Assembly: GCF_014692875.1 (NCBI RefSeq) | Contig: NZ_CP061171.1 | Location: forward strand, 930,001 to 994,000 | DNA: 64,000 nucleotides | Source of the DNA: Pedobacter riviphilus | GTDB taxonomy: Bacteria > Bacteroidota > Bacteroidia > Sphingobacteriales > Sphingobacteriaceae | Reading direction: 5' to 3' | In this document: positions 10,501-17,394 of the stretch, one piece after another | Position numbering within the stretch: the first letter of the stretch is position 1 | Layout of the letters: every line of letters starts with the position of its first letter | Position numbers and translations under genes: made by a program | Notes under the pieces: model-generated | Databases searched by the model: none | Seen by the model: only the letters and a program-made list of their open reading frames with translations | Told to the model about the DNA's origin: nothing

Positions 10501-10695
10501 ACCGTTTTGCTTTCCTTTCTCCATTACTGTTACTCCAGGGAGTGGATAGTTGCCATCTGCAGCTGTTACAGTTCCTTTGATGTTAACCGTTTGCGCCATC
10601 ACTGGGAAGACACCGGAAGAAACAAACAAGAATAGTAGGAGCCTTATTTTGGCTGCTATTGAAAGCCGCGTTAAATTGGTAATTTTCGTGCTCAT
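7516..10695 (-). CDS. SusC/RagA-type TonB-dependent outer-membrane transporter (first locus)
   Basis: The 1059-residue protein has a signal peptide ending near VMAQ, a carboxypeptidase-D-like regulatory domain (IKGTVTAADGNYPLPGVTV, about 35-120), a TonB-box-like NEVVVIGYGT segment, a plug domain with LYVVDGI and ILKDAASTAIYG, and a 22-strand barrel ending in aromatic F. These are the ordered features of SusC transporters, which import oligosaccharides using TonB energy. It forms a two-gene operon with the susD downstream. The promoter region carries a TTAACAT direct repeat shared with the GH31 promoter at 48.6 kb. No anti-sigma or sigma pair is present, so control is probably by the AraC regulator encoded just upstream. 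Confidence 0.95.
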   Translation of the reverse strand: MSTKITNLTRLSIAAKIRLLLFLFVSSGVFPVMAQTVNIKGTVTAADGNYPLPGVTVMEKGKQNGVVTGADGSYSLNAATNATLIFSSIGFAKTEIQVNGKTVLNVKLQSDISALNEVVVIGYGTARKKDLIGSVNVIAAKDAGANTNTSAAQLLIGKAPGVQVTNSNGTPGSNAQIIVRGTGSFTNVEPLYVVDGIQSDANLFNTINPQDIDNITILKDAASTAIYGVAAANGVVIVTTKKGKSGSPQVLFDSQVGVSTVRKQLDLLNASDYVNLLKDIAASTNIAVPAKLNTPYVSVDRTDWQKEIFRTALSTQNNATVSGGSEKVTYNLSLGYLTQQAIVKDYNLKRLNSRFSLDEKLGRFHFGQSLNIRYTNTTGQTASIGNAITYAPYQPVYDPAILGGYSILTNVDDNSNAINPLQALGVKTLSSKDLVLYPQIFGEVNIIKGLTLRSQLAGVYGNSTDDSYQIPYVTSNNLAFTRQAGRAFNSYSNYTFENYLSFNRAFGKHNISATAGTSYIDAGSSKYLSVLGTGMLNDNVKDIGVAPTITSQANTSGYYTQFGRAISYYGRLVYTFNDRYTLSGSIRRDGSSNFGPQSRYGNFPGVGFAWRISEESFVKSALPFISDAKFRIGWGRTGNNKFGLTTTQVFTFGGSPTGNLIYSLGENKGFVNGTTVISIANPQLRWEQTDQTDIGLDLGFLNNQLTVALDYYNRKSSGLLVAIPIPTSVGVGGLSGYNSTLITNAADAQNKGFEFQVGYQRKGTDFSYNISVNGAYNQNKTLSLGAQSQTPIIGGYFNSLNGITLTQPGMPIGAFYGYNVDHVASTQAQIDALNAAARQKTGNPNAVYQAGLLPGDFIFKDLNNDGIVDDKDQKMLGSAIPKFIYGFNAGASYKNFDLNIVISGVQGVQLVNSLKFSTENASTGHNASTAILNRWRNPGDIAALPRAGQNVTATGNLRPSDFFVENGAYLRARNVTLGYTFTKKALKAFSGNVLSNLRVYVAAQNLFTITGYKGYDPEISTQTNGGANGGAADYIFNRGIDDGQIPQPRTFLAGVQVGF

Positions 10696-10859
10696 AATTG
10701 TGATTTATTAATGGTTAGTTTAATTTTTATTATAAAATTGGGGTATTAGCAACTTTTTGGAATAACCAATCGGTTGCAGCGAGGCTGCTCATAAGGGGAT
10801 GACTTTGGTTATAGGTGTAAGAATGATTATGGATTTGTATGATTAGTGTTTCTCATAGT

Positions 10860-10867
10860 CAAAAATA
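10860..10867 (-). promoter_or_regulatory. -7 box of the susC promoter (first locus)
   Basis: On the minus strand the octamer reads TATTTTTG, an exact TAnnTTTG match. No TTTG-type -33 box sits 19-20 bp upstream; that space is occupied by a C7 tract and CCTAGG. This suggests the promoter needs an activator. The leader to the susC start is about 160 nt. Confidence 0.6.
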
Positions 10868-10896
10868 TCCATTAGTGATCTCCTAGGGGGGGACAT

Positions 10897-10925
10897 ATGT
10901 TAACAGATAGCGGTACAAATGTTAA
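10897..10925 (-). promoter_or_regulatory. TTAACAT direct repeat, candidate activator site upstream of susC
   Basis: On the minus strand TTAACAT occurs twice, starting at 10925 and 10903, so the half-sites are 22 bp apart, about two helical turns. The distal copy lies in TGTTAACATTTGTAC. The proximal copy begins exactly 36 nt before the -7 box. The same arrangement occurs before the GH31 gene at 48.55 kb. AraC-type activators commonly bind such direct repeats. The AraC regulator at 11043-11930 is the nearest candidate; the hybrid regulator at 44.3-48.4 kb is the other. Confidence 0.55.
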
Positions 10926-11042
10926 CAGTTGCAAAGAAAGTTTTAAGTAGATTCCACTGATCGGCCCGAAAACCTCTCGCTATTGTTTAATTAAGCAGGT
11001 AGATTTGGGAGGATAAGCCTTACGTTACTCGGGATGATGTGT

Positions 11043-11930
11043 TTATAATGTGAAACCTACCATGTAAACCTGTTTTTTATAGGCACTGGGAGACATGCCT
11101 GTAAGTTTTTTAAAGGATTTTGAAAAGTAGGAGAGATTATCGAATCCGGTTTGTGTTGCAATATCTGAATAGGCAAGCCGACTGGTGGCCAATAAATACT
11201 GTGCCCGCTCAATCCGTTTTTCAAGAATGTAGGTAACCGGGCGTTGGCCGGTAAAAGTTTTAAATAAACGAGAGAAATAATCGGGGTGCTGATTAACACG
11301 GGAGGCAAGACTGCTTACAGATAATTCCTGCTGCAAATTTACAAGGATATAACCAACCGTTTCAATTATTTTGGCTGGGGCATGCCGATCCTCATGTTTA
11401 CGGTGTAACTGGGGTTGGAGCAAACGTCCCATCAACTGGAGCAGTATGCCCTGGGTTTCAAGGTAACTGGATAAACCCTGCATATTGTTCAACTCCTGAT
11501 ATTCTTTGTAGAAAATATTTTTCTCATAAATTTTTGGGTCATCAGACCGATTAATGCCACGGCCGGGGTTTATCTCAAGCAGTCGCTTAAAAAGGTCAAT
11601 GTCCATCTGTGTAGCCTTAATTTTTGAAACATTGCGGTTTCTCGCAAATAGAGAAGTCCCGTCTACAGATTCTTCAAAAAACTGCACAAAATACTGGCTT
11701 AAATATCCATTACAATGTAGATTACAAAGCGTAAAGCTGGGAATAATATATAAATATCCAGGCTCAAGCTTTAAAGACCCCGATTGATCTGATACCTCAC
11801 CACTTCCATCGTCTATATAGTAAATCCGGAAATAAGGACTGATCACATTTAGGTAATTCCATTTTGCCGTTAATTTCACATAATCTACATTGAGTAGTGA
11901 AAAGGTATTTTGCAGTACTCTTTTAATCAT
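11043..11930 (-). CDS. AraC-family transcriptional regulator with N-terminal sensor domain
   Basis: The 295-residue protein has an N-terminal cupin-like part (LEPGYLYIIPSFTLCNLHC, about 55-75) typical of sugar-sensing AraC proteins. Its C-terminal double helix-turn-helix (about 190-288) includes LASRVNQHPDYFSRLFKTF and IATQTGFDNLSYFSKSFKK followed by GMSPSAYKK, the family signature. It lies upstream of susC on the same strand and is divergent from the fucose operon, so it is well placed to control both. A TAATTTTG box at 11973-11980 lies 43 bp before its start. The ligand is probably a fucose-related sugar, by context only. Confidence 0.88.
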   Translation of the reverse strand: MIKRVLQNTFSLLNVDYVKLTAKWNYLNVISPYFRIYYIDDGSGEVSDQSGSLKLEPGYLYIIPSFTLCNLHCNGYLSQYFVQFFEESVDGTSLFARNRNVSKIKATQMDIDLFKRLLEINPGRGINRSDDPKIYEKNIFYKEYQELNNMQGLSSYLETQGILLQLMGRLLQPQLHRKHEDRHAPAKIIETVGYILVNLQQELSVSSLASRVNQHPDYFSRLFKTFTGQRPVTYILEKRIERAQYLLATSRLAYSDIATQTGFDNLSYFSKSFKKLTGMSPSAYKKQVYMVGFTL

Positions 11931-11972
11931 TTTCTAAATGTCGGATTTTTACAATAAAAAGTCTAATTTATT

Positions 11973-11980
11973 CAAAATTA
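11973..11980 (-). promoter_or_regulatory. -7 box for the AraC gene
   Basis: Minus-strand TAATTTTG matches TAnnTTTG and lies 43 bp upstream of the start codon. No clear -33 box is visible at the expected distance. Confidence 0.4.
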
Positions 11981-12147
11981 GATCGGATAACATGTTTAAT
12001 TTTGATCATAACCAATTATAAAACCGTATGGGAAGGCAGGTTCTTGCAACTGACTACACTTTTGGTCGTTGCTACTGAATATTCCGCCCCGGTTCTTAAC
12101 TCATTACATATAGAAACTGGAATAGTAGCGTTTAAATTATCACACAA

Positions 12148-13664
12148 ATGAAAAAAAGAATATTCGTAAGCATTATTGCAATTTCCACGTTGTTAAATGC
12201 ACAAGCGCAGCAAAACACAGCTAATCATGAGCAGGGTAAATTCAGCCCCACCGATGAATCCTTAAAACAGTATAAATATCCCGATTGGTTCCGTGATGCC
12301 AAATTTGGTATCTGGTCGCATTGGGGCCACAGGCGGTTCCAAGACAAGGCGATTGGTACGCCCGGAATATGTATATCCAGGGCAGTGACCAAAACAAATA
12401 TCATGTAGCACATTACGGAACGCCTTCTAAGTTTGGTTATAAAGATATCATCCCGTTATGGAAGGCAGAAAAATGGAACCCTGAGCAATTGATGGCCCTT
12501 TATAAAAAAGCTGGTGCAAAGTATTTTGTGAGTATGGGTTCACATCACGATATGTTCTTTTTGTGGAATTCTAAAATCCACAGGTGGAATTCAGTAAACA
12601 TGGGCCCCCATAAAGATGTGGTAGGATTGTGGCAAAAGGCAGCTAAAAAAGAAGGCCTTCGTTTTGGCGTTTCGGAACACCTTGCAGCCAGTTTCAACTG
12701 GTTTCAACCCAGCCATGGGGCAGATAAAACCGGCGAATTTGCAGGTATCCCTTACGATGGGCATGATCCTCAATATTCAGACCTATATCATTTGCCTGCT
12801 GATTCGAGCAACATTAAAGAATGGATTACCAACAATCCGGGCTGGCAAAAAAAATGGCTGGAAAATGTAACGGAACTCATTGATAATTATCATCCTGATT
12901 TACTTTATTCTGATAGTAAACTTCCTTTTGAAGAAATTGGCCGCACTATGGTCGCACATTACTATAATCAGGATATGGCTAAAAATAAAGGTAAGCTCGA
13001 AGCCGTTTATACCCCTAAAGAGCCATCAGAAGGTAAATGGGCACAGGATGTTGAGCGAGGGGTGCTTGATTCGATCAGCCCTTTCCCGTGGCAAACCGAT
13101 ACCTCAATAGGCGATTGGTATTACAGAACCGGACAGAGATACAAAAGTGCAAATGAAATTGCACAGCTTTTAGTAGATATTGTGAGCAAAAACGGCAATT
13201 TATTAATTAATGTTGTACAAGCTCCTGAAGGTGATCTGGAGCCTGATGTGGTTAAAATTGTAACAGAAATAGGCGAATGGACCAAGATTTATGGAGAAGG
13301 AATTTATGCAACCAGGCCTTGGAAAGTATATGGAGAAGGTCCTTCTACCATTAAGTCGAACCAGACGAAAGGCCATTTTGGTGGCTTAACCGATACACGG
13401 GAATACCAATCTTCAGATATCCGATACACCACCAAAGGGAAAGACCTGTTTGCATTTTGTTTAAATGTTCCACAAGCGGATATAAAAATGGAATTATTGG
13501 GAAAAAATTCTAAATATCTCGATAAACCGATTAGCTCCGTTACCCTCTTGGGCACTAAAGAAAAGCTAAACTGGACGCAAACTGATGGTTCACTGGTGAT
13601 CAAAAAGCCAAAAAATTACCCTACCTGGTTGGTAACAGGATTTAAAATAGAATTTAAAAAATAA
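12148..13664 (+). pseudogene. GH29 alpha-L-fucosidase, interrupted by a one-base deletion
   Basis: A signal peptide (start 12148) leads into [14 protein letters not shown], the conserved GH29 N-terminal block. The frame then fails at GGGGCC (12323-12328) and continues in the -1 frame as [17 protein letters not shown]. One missing G or C restores a 505-residue protein. Further GH29 features are the GAKYFVSMGSHHDMF block, GVSEHLAASFNWF, and HPDLLYSDSKLPF, where the Asp is the likely nucleophile. The enzyme would release L-fucose in the periplasm. It heads an operon with a fucose transporter and catabolic genes. As written it is a frameshifted gene; a sequencing error, a true mutation, or less likely recoding could explain it. 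Confidence 0.85.
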
Positions 13665-13688
13665 TAGCATAATATTTAATCCTCTTTG

Positions 13689-14957
13689 ATGGAAACTAAG
13701 CGCTCCACACTGGCGGTAATATTGATTACCTCACTGTTCTTTTTATGGGGATTTGCCCATAACCTTGATCCAATATTGATTCCGCATTTAAAACGGTCAT
13801 TTACCCTTACTACTGTGCAGGCAACACTTGTAGATTCGGCTGTTTTTATTGCTTATTTCATTATGGCCCTGCCTGCAGGTATCATCATGAAAAAATATGG
13901 CTATAAAAGCGGAATCATTATCGGCCTTTTGATATTTTCGGTCGGGTGTTATCTATTTTTACCTGCCGCTCAGGTACAGTCTTACAATTTTTTTCTGGCT
14001 GCACTTTTTATTATTGCATGTGGACTAACCATTCTGGAAACGGCGGCGAACCCCTATATTACACTAGTTGGAAAACCAGAAACCTCTACTTTCAGATTAA
14101 ACCTTGCTCAGTCTTTTAATGGTCTTGCAGCTTCACTGGCACCCATCATTGGAGGTAAATTGATATTGGTAGAGGGCGTGTCTGATGGTGCACTTGCAAA
14201 GATGGATCTGGCCGCAAGAAAATCGGTACTGGCATCAGAAGCAGCTTCCGTACAGGGACCCTATTTTGTACTCGGAAGCATATTAGTCATACTGGCTGTT
14301 ATATTCTATTTTATCAAATTGCCAGATATCCGAACAAATAATGAAGGGCGCACTAAACGAAGTTTTTGGGGTGTTTTCAAGCATAAACAATTGTCGTGGG
14401 CAATAGCCGCACAGTTTTTTTACGTCGGGGCGCAAGTATCTGTATTTAGTCTGTTTATTCTTTATGCAACCAAATCGGCAGGTATTACCGAAAAAGAGGC
14501 AACATATTATTTAGGTGTATGCGGTTTTGCGTTTCTGATAGGGCGTTTTTTTACCACTTTTCTAATGCGCTTTTTTAAGGCCCACCATTTACTGGTTACC
14601 TATGCTTTTATCAGCATACTACTCTGCTTTGTTGCCATAATGGCTTCTGGCATCACAACGGTGTATGCTGTTATTGGCATCTGCTTTTTTATGTCAGTTA
14701 TGTTTCCCACTATCTTCTCTTTGGGTATAAAAGATCTTAAAGAGGATACGGAACTGGGCAGTAGTTTAATTATCATGTCAATTGTGGGCGGTGCAATACT
14801 CCCGCGCTTTTTTGGATATTTAAGCGATGGAACAGGCAATATCCAAAATGGATATTATATACCGCTTGCTTGTTTTGCTGTGATTATGCTATTTGGTTTA
14901 AAAGGGCAAAAAATTACAAGAAACGATATAATTAATCAACCTAACGAAATTTTATAA
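13689..14957 (+). CDS. fucP: L-fucose:H+ symporter (major facilitator superfamily)
   Basis: The protein has about 422 residues and twelve predicted membrane helices. It starts at ATG 13689; a TTG three bases earlier is also open. It has the FucP/NagP-type opening LFFLWGFAHNLDPILIPHLK, in which the acidic residue of helix 1 takes part in proton coupling, and the conserved ETAANPYI motif of helix 4 around residue 120. The length agrees with the E. coli FucP family (about 430). It lies 24 bp after the fucosidase and 6 bp before the mutarotase gene, so the operon links fucose release to uptake across the inner membrane. Related members carry N-acetylglucosamine or glucose; the neighbours favour fucose. 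Confidence 0.82.
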   Translation: METKRSTLAVILITSLFFLWGFAHNLDPILIPHLKRSFTLTTVQATLVDSAVFIAYFIMALPAGIIMKKYGYKSGIIIGLLIFSVGCYLFLPAAQVQSYNFFLAALFIIACGLTILETAANPYITLVGKPETSTFRLNLAQSFNGLAASLAPIIGGKLILVEGVSDGALAKMDLAARKSVLASEAASVQGPYFVLGSILVILAVIFYFIKLPDIRTNNEGRTKRSFWGVFKHKQLSWAIAAQFFYVGAQVSVFSLFILYATKSAGITEKEATYYLGVCGFAFLIGRFFTTFLMRFFKAHHLLVTYAFISILLCFVAIMASGITTVYAVIGICFFMSVMFPTIFSLGIKDLKEDTELGSSLIIMSIVGGAILPRFFGYLSDGTGNIQNGYYIPLACFAVIMLFGLKGQKITRNDIINQPNEIL

Positions 14958-14963
14958 TTACAA

Positions 14964-15299
14964 ATGAAAAGATACTGTTTGGCCCTTGATCTAGTTGATG
15001 ATGAGAAACTTATCGCAGAATATGAAGCTTACCATGTTAATGGATGGCCTGAAATTAAGCGTAGCATAACCGATTCGGGCATACTAGACATGGAAATCTA
15101 CCGCATTTCCAACCGCTTGTTTATGGTGATGGAAACATGCGACGATTTCAGTTTCGAAAAAAAGGCGCTTATGGATGCTTCCAATCCGCGGGTAGAGGAG
15201 TGGGAAACGCTGATGTGGAAATACCAGCAGGCACTGCCCTTTGCAAAACCAGGAGAAAAGTGGGTGTTAATGAAAAATATATTCCAGTTAAATGGTTAA
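14964..15299 (+). CDS. Sugar mutarotase of the L-rhamnose mutarotase (RhaM, DUF718) family, probably for L-fucose
   Basis: This 111-residue protein matches the small dimeric RhaM fold: MKRYCLALDLVDDEKLIAEYEAYH at the start, the WPEI segment with YRISNRLFMVME in the centre, and WETLMWKYQQALP near the end. The His in YH and the W-MWK aromatic cluster belong to the active-site pattern. The family interconverts alpha and beta anomers. The position between fucP and an aldo/keto reductase suggests L-fucose as substrate rather than rhamnose. The gene overlaps the next by 8 bp, indicating coupled translation. Confidence 0.8.
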   Translation: MKRYCLALDLVDDEKLIAEYEAYHVNGWPEIKRSITDSGILDMEIYRISNRLFMVMETCDDFSFEKKALMDASNPRVEEWETLMWKYQQALPFAKPGEKWVLMKNIFQLNG

Positions 15300-16323
15300 C
15301 GATAATAAAAACCAACAGCCAACCCAAAGCCTGCCTCCGGTTATCTTCGGAACCAGTAGTTTGGGGAATCTTTATCAGGCGGTAGACTATAGTGTTAAAC
15401 TAGAGGTTGTAAAGGCATGTGTGGCCTCATCAAAACCCGTTGTATTTTTTGATTCTGCCGGAAAATACGGGGCAGGCCTCGCGCTAGAGTCGCTGGCGAA
15501 ATGTTTAGCAGATTTAAAGGTAGATCCTCAGCAAGTCGTGATCAGTAATAAACTGGGCTGGTACAGAACACCGCTTTTAACCCCCGAACCTACATTTGAA
15601 GCAGGTATTTGGAAGGATATTGAACATGATGCTGTGCAGATGATTAGCTACGATGGGATATTAAAGTGTTTTGAACAAGGTAACAAACTGCTGGGCAATT
15701 ATCAGGCGCAAATGGTTTCGGTGCATGATCCAGACGAATACCTTTCTGCAAGCGATAGCCAGGAAGATTATAAAGAACGTTATCAGCAAATTCTTGATGC
15801 CTACATGGCATTGAACGAATTAAAATCTGCTGGTTTAGTCTCATCCATTGGGGTAGGCGCAAAAGATTGGAAAATTATCCAGGCAATAACGGAAGATGTT
15901 GAGCTTGATTGGGTGATGATTGCGAATAGTTTGACTATCAAATCGCATCCTGCAGAACTGATTGCATTTATAAAGAAACTTAACCAAAAAAATATTAAAG
16001 TAATTAACTCGGCCATATTTAACGGCGGGTTTTTAACAGGCGGAGATTTTTACAATTACCAGCCGGTTGAAGCAGGCAGTTTAACCGGGAAAGCGCTTTT
16101 GGATTGGAGGGATAAATTTTTCCAGATCTGTGATCAGTTTAATGTACTCCCGGCAGAGGCCTGTTTCAGTTTTTCTGCAAATTTTTCCGGTGTAAAAAGT
16201 ATCGCATTAAATACTACACGGCCAGAGAAAGTGGCTATTAATGCTGCACTGGCCCAAAAAGAAATTCCTGCTGGGTTTTGGCAGGAAATGCAAGCGCAAG
16301 GATTGATTGAATTATTAAAATAA
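15292..16323 (+). CDS. Aldo/keto reductase, probable L-fucose (aldose) 1-dehydrogenase
   Basis: The 343-residue protein is an NAD(P)-dependent aldo/keto reductase. The catalytic tetrad can be traced: Asp and Tyr in FFDSAGKYG (about residue 55), Lys in VISNKLGW (about 85), and His in VSVHDPDEYL (about 145). It belongs to the subgroup that oxidises L-fucose or D-threo-aldoses at C1 to the lactone, the first step of the non-phosphorylating fucose route. It is embedded in the fucose operon, overlapping the mutarotase gene by 8 bp and ending 2 bp before the alcohol dehydrogenase gene. The lactonase and dehydratase of that pathway are not seen in this window. Confidence 0.78.
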   Translation: MVNDNKNQQPTQSLPPVIFGTSSLGNLYQAVDYSVKLEVVKACVASSKPVVFFDSAGKYGAGLALESLAKCLADLKVDPQQVVISNKLGWYRTPLLTPEPTFEAGIWKDIEHDAVQMISYDGILKCFEQGNKLLGNYQAQMVSVHDPDEYLSASDSQEDYKERYQQILDAYMALNELKSAGLVSSIGVGAKDWKIIQAITEDVELDWVMIANSLTIKSHPAELIAFIKKLNQKNIKVINSAIFNGGFLTGGDFYNYQPVEAGSLTGKALLDWRDKFFQICDQFNVLPAEACFSFSANFSGVKSIALNTTRPEKVAINAALAQKEIPAGFWQEMQAQGLIELLK

Positions 16324-16325
16324 CT

Positions 16326-17345
16326 ATGAAAGCATTAGTATGTAATACGCCAGGAGAATTTGGCTATATCAATAAGGAAATACCTTTTGTTGAAGAAGGC
16401 ATGGTGTTACTCAGGATGAAAAGACTGGGGATTTGTGGTACCGATTATCATGCATTTGAAGGAACACAGCCATTTTTTGAATACCCAAGAATCCTTGGTC
16501 ACGAAATTGCGGCTGAAGTAGTAAATGCCGGTACAAGCTCAGACTTTAAACCTGGAGATCTGGTTACTGTTAGTCCATATTTTTCTTGCGGAACCTGCAT
16601 TGCATGCCGCAGTGGCAGAACCAATTGTTGCGTAAACATAAAGGTTTTCGGTGTTCATATTGATGGGGCCATGCAGGAGTACATCACTGTTCCGGCATCA
16701 GCAATTGTTAGTGGGGAAGGATTAACTGTAGATGAACTGGCATTGGTAGAACCATTGGCCATTGGCGCGCATGGCGTTAGCCTGGCACAGCTGAATAAAG
16801 GAGATACCGTGGTTATACTTGGAGCGGGGCCAATTGGCCTTGGCACTATCGCTTTTGCTAAAATAAGCGGTGCTAAGGTTATTGTTATAGATGTTAATGA
16901 TAACAGATTGTCTTTTTGCCGTGAACGTTTTGGTATTGCACATACCATAAACCCATTAAAAGAAGACCCATTGGAGCAACTATCGCTTATTACCAATGGT
17001 GAGTTTGCAAAAGTGGTGATTGATTGCACAGGAAACTTAACAGCCATTAACAACGCCTTTAGGTTTTTGGCACATACAGGTAAATTTATCATGATAGGTC
17101 TTCAGAAAGGGACTATTGAGGTGGTACATCCGGAGTTTCACAAGCGTGAAGCGGTACTGATGAGCAGTAGAAATGCCCTGCCGCATGATTTTGCTTATGT
17201 GATTGATTGCATCAGAAAGGGGCTGATTAAACCTTTGGATTTTGTTACCCATACTGTCTCATTTATGCAGGTAAAAGAACAGTTTAATCAGTTGCTCACT
17301 GCAAATGAGTCCCTGATAAAAGCATTAATCCTTTTCGACGAATAA
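16326..17345 (+). CDS. Zinc-dependent alcohol dehydrogenase of sugar metabolism
   Basis: The 339-residue medium-chain dehydrogenase has catalytic zinc ligands in GICGTDYHAFEG and PRILGHEIAAEV. Four cysteines in the CGTCIACRSGRTNCC region (about 90-104) bind the structural zinc. The NAD-binding motif is GAGPIGLGTIAFAK (about 165). It resembles the family containing L-galactonate/L-gulonate 5-dehydrogenases. In this operon it probably oxidises a fucose-derived acid, such as fuconate or a keto-deoxy intermediate. The exact substrate is an inference from position. Confidence 0.78.
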   Translation: MKALVCNTPGEFGYINKEIPFVEEGMVLLRMKRLGICGTDYHAFEGTQPFFEYPRILGHEIAAEVVNAGTSSDFKPGDLVTVSPYFSCGTCIACRSGRTNCCVNIKVFGVHIDGAMQEYITVPASAIVSGEGLTVDELALVEPLAIGAHGVSLAQLNKGDTVVILGAGPIGLGTIAFAKISGAKVIVIDVNDNRLSFCRERFGIAHTINPLKEDPLEQLSLITNGEFAKVVIDCTGNLTAINNAFRFLAHTGKFIMIGLQKGTIEVVHPEFHKREAVLMSSRNALPHDFAYVIDCIRKGLIKPLDFVTHTVSFMQVKEQFNQLLTANESLIKALILFDE

Positions 17346-17394
17346 AACACAAATAAATCTAGTCCTGAACGTGGGCTTTAAGCATCTCATAAAA

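Larger units (their letters stand above)
10696..11042. other. Intergenic region between susC and the AraC gene
   Basis: The 347-bp gap holds the susC leader, its -7 box and the TTAACAT repeat described separately. Between the repeat and the -7 box is a run of seven G (plus strand, 10886-10892). I see no coding potential or terminator in the remainder. Confidence 0.5.

Noticed and set aside
12322..12328. Programmed -1 frameshift site in the fucosidase
   Set aside because: The heptamer does not follow X-XXY-YYZ and no strong downstream pseudoknot is evident, so recoding is kept only as a possibility.
12321..13664. Second part of GH29 as an independent gene starting with TTG
   Set aside because: It would begin in the middle of a conserved GH29 motif, and the preceding frame supplies the missing N terminus with signal peptide.
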